From positions 1 through 7,924 of the forward strand of contig JAFRLP010000195.1 in assembly GCA_017431185.1 (NCBI GenBank): DNA of 7,924 bases, given 5' to 3'. The notes beneath the pieces are model-generated. The model had not been told where the DNA came from and searched no databases. It worked only from the letters and a program-made list of their open reading frames with translations. This document shows, piece by piece, positions 6,359 to 7,924 of this stretch; the stretch's first letter is position 1, and the number at the start of each line of letters is the position of its first letter. Source of the stretch: Victivallales bacterium (lineage in GTDB: Bacteria > Verrucomicrobiota > Lentisphaeria > Oligosphaerales > Oligosphaeraceae). The translations under genes and the position numbers were made by a program.

Positions 6359-6435
6359 CGATTCAGTGGATTGATGAGGCGCGGCTGAAACTGGAGGCGG
6401 AAAAGGACTCCGCCCCAGTTGGCGACAATCAGTAG
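6346..6435 (+). pseudogene. Possible C-terminal relic, 29 codons, ending just before a terminator
   Basis: A different frame from the Fic piece reads MSAMTIQWIDEARLKLEAEK and ends with TAG at 6433-6435; it is also open upstream through the Fic segment. Its helical, charged character and the strong + strand terminator 6 bases after its stop suggest a genuine gene end, perhaps the old 3' end of the Fic gene after a frameshift or deletion. I do not recognise the sequence, and a chance frame is possible. Confidence 0.25.
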
Positions 6436-6441
6436 TCAACT

Positions 6442-6473
6442 GCCTCTGGCGGGGTGTTCCGCCGGGGGCTTTT
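6442..6473 (+). terminator. Strong rho-independent terminator (+ strand)
   Basis: GCCTCTGGCGG (6442-6452) pairs over all 11 positions with CCGCCGGGGGC (6459-6469), with two G-U pairs and a 6-nt loop, and is followed by TTTT (6470-6473). The T tract is on the + strand, so it ends transcription of the decayed + strand gene; it lies 15 bp beyond the stop of the minus-strand ATPase gene (6489) and would give that gene a hairpin without a T tract. Confidence 0.7.
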
Positions 6474-6488
6474 CCATCGGAGGGGGTT

Positions 6489-7715
6489 TCAGATGTCGCT
6501 GGCGGGAATGCAGACGACGTCCTTGTTCGGCAGCGGGACAGGCGTTTCGCAGGCGCACAGGACAGCCCCCTTGAGGACTGGCTTGCCAAGTTTCTCCAGA
6601 AGCCTGAAATGCCTTGCGTCGTCCCCCTTCGGCGTGGAAGTCTTCTTGATTTCCGCAGGATGGAAACCCTCGGCGGTGTCGATGACAAGGTCTATCTCCC
6701 TCTGGTCGCGGTCCCTGTAGTAGAACAGGTTTTCGATTTTCATGCCCGCGTTCCAATAGGTCTTGATGACCTCGGAGACGCACCATGTCTCGAAGATGTG
6801 CCCTGCCATCGCGCCGGCCTCCAGGGTCTCGGGCGTCGGCCAGTGCGTCAAATAGGAACACAGACCCGTGTCCAGGAAATATAGCTTGGGCGTCTTGACC
6901 AGGCGCGCCGTCAGGCTGCTCGCGTATGGCGGGAGAAGGTGGATGATGTGCGACGCCTGGAGGATGGCAAGCCAGTCCTGTGCTGTCGTCACGTCGATGC
7001 CCGCGTCGCGCGCCAGCTCACTGGCATTGAGCATCTGGCCAGTCCGGGCGGCGCAGGAGCAGATGAGCTTGTAGAAGCGGTCGAGATCATGGACTTGCTT
7101 CAGGTTGCGTATGTCGCGCTCCAGATAGGTGGTGATATAGCTGGAATAGTAGAAGTTCCGCTCCTCGGGCGTGGCTTCGAGCACATCCGGGTAGGTCCCC
7201 CGCCATATCCTGCGGAACAGCTCCATGACGCCCGGTCTCCTGCCGTCGCCGGACGGCGCACTGGGCGTGAACGGGACGTTCTCCCGCCCCGCGAGCTCGG
7301 CCTGCGAAATGCCGCCCATGTCGAATACGCAGATTCGTCCCGCAAGCGAGTCGGACACGCCCTGCATCAGCTCGAACTGCTGGGAACCCGTGAGCCAGAA
7401 CATCCCCCTGGCCTTGTCGGGGTTGCGGAAGCGTTCCTCGTCTATCACCATCTTGATGTAGCTTAGGAGACTGGGGACATACTGGATCTCGTCCAGCAGA
7501 ACTGGCGGGCTGAAGCGGTCAAGGAACCCCTTGGGGTCCTCCTTCGCCAGAGTCCTCAAATCGGCGTCGTCGAATGTGACGTATTTCCGATCCGGTCCCG
7601 CGAGCTTCCGAAGGATGGTGGTTTTGCCGACCTGGCGGGCTCCTGTCAGAAGCAAGGCGGGGAAGAAGCGGTCGGCTGCCTGAATTGCCTTTGTGATGTG
7701 TCTGTCGATGAACAT
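6489..7715 (-). CDS. AAA_14 / DUF4143 ATP-binding protein
   Basis: 408-aa predicted cytoplasmic ATPase with the AAA_14 (PF13173) plus DUF4143 (PF13635) layout. The N-terminal MFIDRHI leads into Walker A GARQVGKTT (about 25-33). Walker B VLLDEIQYVP follows (D75/E76), then a sensor-like WLTGSQQFELM. The middle part YITTYLERDIRNL, TARLVKTPKLYFLDTGL and HIFETW is typical of DUF4143. Near the C-terminus REIDLVI...HPAEIKK resembles a PD-(D/E)XK-type core. Full length for the family. The frame is open upstream to an ATG at 7802, and MATM starts at 7724, but AAGGA (7729-7725) abuts 7724 and stands 9 bases before the ATG at 7715, favouring 7715. Cellular role unknown; such genes are common accessory genes of gut anaerobes. 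No co-directional partner is adjacent. Confidence 0.88.
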   Translation of the reverse strand: MFIDRHITKAIQAADRFFPALLLTGARQVGKTTILRKLAGPDRKYVTFDDADLRTLAKEDPKGFLDRFSPPVLLDEIQYVPSLLSYIKMVIDEERFRNPDKARGMFWLTGSQQFELMQGVSDSLAGRICVFDMGGISQAELAGRENVPFTPSAPSGDGRRPGVMELFRRIWRGTYPDVLEATPEERNFYYSSYITTYLERDIRNLKQVHDLDRFYKLICSCAARTGQMLNASELARDAGIDVTTAQDWLAILQASHIIHLLPPYASSLTARLVKTPKLYFLDTGLCSYLTHWPTPETLEAGAMAGHIFETWCVSEVIKTYWNAGMKIENLFYYRDRDQREIDLVIDTAEGFHPAEIKKTSTPKGDDARHFRLLEKLGKPVLKGAVLCACETPVPLPNKDVVCIPASDI

Positions 7716-7724
7716 GGTCGCCAT

Positions 7725-7729
7725 TCCTT
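7725..7729 (-). promoter_or_regulatory. Ribosome binding site that favours the 7715 start
   Basis: Minus-strand AAGGA (7729-7725) has 9-nt spacing to ATG 7715 and zero spacing to ATG 7724, so the former is the better start. Confidence 0.55.
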
Positions 7730-7730
7730 G

Positions 7731-7768
7731 TTTTCGTCTATTTTGGGATTCAATCCAAGAATTGCCGA
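7731..7768 (-). repeat. ~38-bp direct repeat, unit B, with GGATTnAATCC palindrome
   Basis: On the minus strand it runs from TCGGCAATTC to AGACGAAAA and repeats 7803-7840 at roughly 80% identity, offset exactly 72 bp. Its core is a GGATT-C-AATCC palindrome (7746-7756). It lies directly before the ribosome binding site of the ATPase gene, so an operator is possible. Confidence 0.65.
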
Positions 7769-7771
7769 AAT

Positions 7772-7924
7772 TCAAGGACTGACCTGCAATAGACTGCTGC
7801 AATTTTCGTCTGATTTTGGATTTAATCCTAAATTAGCCGACTTTTTGGATTTTTCCATCCGGAATGCGAGTTTTTCCTGTCTTTTCAACACTTTTTTGGA
7901 GATTGCCTTATCTATTGCCTTAAC
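7772..7924 (-). CDS. Possible C-terminal tail of a gene entering from the window edge
   Basis: The minus frame is open from the window end (7924) for 50 codons to a TGA at 7774-7772. It reads VKAIDKAISKKVLKRQEK, then FRMEKSKKSANLGLNPKSDE. It is lysine-rich and hydrophilic, without a recognised domain. Fifty open codons in AT-rich DNA are suggestive but could be chance; sequence beyond 7924 is needed to judge. Confidence 0.3.
   Translation of the reverse strand, partial: VKAIDKAISKKVLKRQEKLAFRMEKSKKSANLGLNPKSDENCSSLLQVSP
7803..7840 (-). repeat. ~38-bp direct repeat, unit A, with GGATTnAATCC palindrome
   Basis: Minus strand from TCGGCTAATT to AGACGAAAA; core palindrome GGATT-T-AATCC (7818-7828). 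The 72-bp offset keeps both units in the same reading frame (SANLGLNPKSDEN versus SAILGLNPKIDEN), so they may be remnants of coding repeats and not regulatory sites. Confidence 0.65.
7902..7922. repeat. Short tandem-like repeat ATTGCCTTA x2
   Basis: ATTGCCTTA occurs at 7902-7910 and 7914-7922 (12-bp period, TCT between), at the very end of the window. It may continue outside. Confidence 0.4.

Noticed and set aside
1..7924. CRISPR array, tRNA or rRNA genes
   Set aside because: No regularly spaced repeats of CRISPR type and no cloverleaf or rRNA-conserved stretches noticed on reading either strand; a covariance-model scan was not possible here.

Overview
The main body of the window (from about position 130) looks like moderately GC-rich DNA from a host-associated bacterium of the Lentisphaerota/Victivallales or a neighbouring Planctomycetota-Verrucomicrobiota-Chlamydiota lineage. 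I infer this from three things together: a CesT-type type III secretion (T3S) chaperone next to a large unrecognised secreted-type protein, expanded AAA ATPase/PD-(D/E)XK families, and many decayed gene pieces. This is inference; no rRNA or marker gene is present. The first ~120-130 bases are different: about 29% GC, and in frame +1 they read as a Lactobacillus-like CBS-domain fragment that stops matching abruptly. This is most likely a chimeric contig end, or less likely a recent junction.

Layout. 1-129: CBS fragment (+). 153-1736 (-): complete AAA-ATPase-like/PD-(D/E)XK protein of 527 aa. 1855-2080: remnant of an IS3-type element carrying the last 51 codons of a transposase (+). 2060-2701 (-): second copy of the AAA/PD-(D/E)XK gene, cut off at about residue 206 by the IS remnant. 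The two copies and their upstream regions form a long direct repeat that is nearly identical at both ends and diverged in the middle. 2820-3287: no convincing gene, but several inverted repeats, one with integron-like core motifs. 3288-3743 (-): CesT-family chaperone. 3783-5907 (-): 707-codon candidate T3S substrate, whose first 40 codons are in a different frame from the rest, the switch falling exactly at a run of six C (minus strand). 5908-6488: promoter region of that operon (a sigma-54-like site and a weak sigma-70-like site), then on the + strand a fragment of a Fic domain with its catalytic motif, followed by a strong intrinsic terminator. 6489-7715 (-): AAA_14/DUF4143 ATPase of 408 aa. 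7716-7924: AT-richer upstream region with two copies of a ~38-bp repeat containing GGATTnAATCC palindromes, plus a possible gene tail entering from the window edge.

How the genes work together. The clearest unit is the minus-strand pair at 5907-3288, effector candidate then chaperone, 39 bp apart and each with a good ribosome binding site. The chaperone would bind the N-terminal part of the effector and deliver it to the T3S sorting platform. The C-run sits at the end of the presumed secretion signal, so slippage or frameshifting there could decide whether a full-length substrate is made; an assembly error or a plain pseudogene is the alternative. The AAA ATPases are accessory genes of uncertain role and have no visible functional tie to the T3S pair. 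No tRNA, rRNA or CRISPR array was seen.
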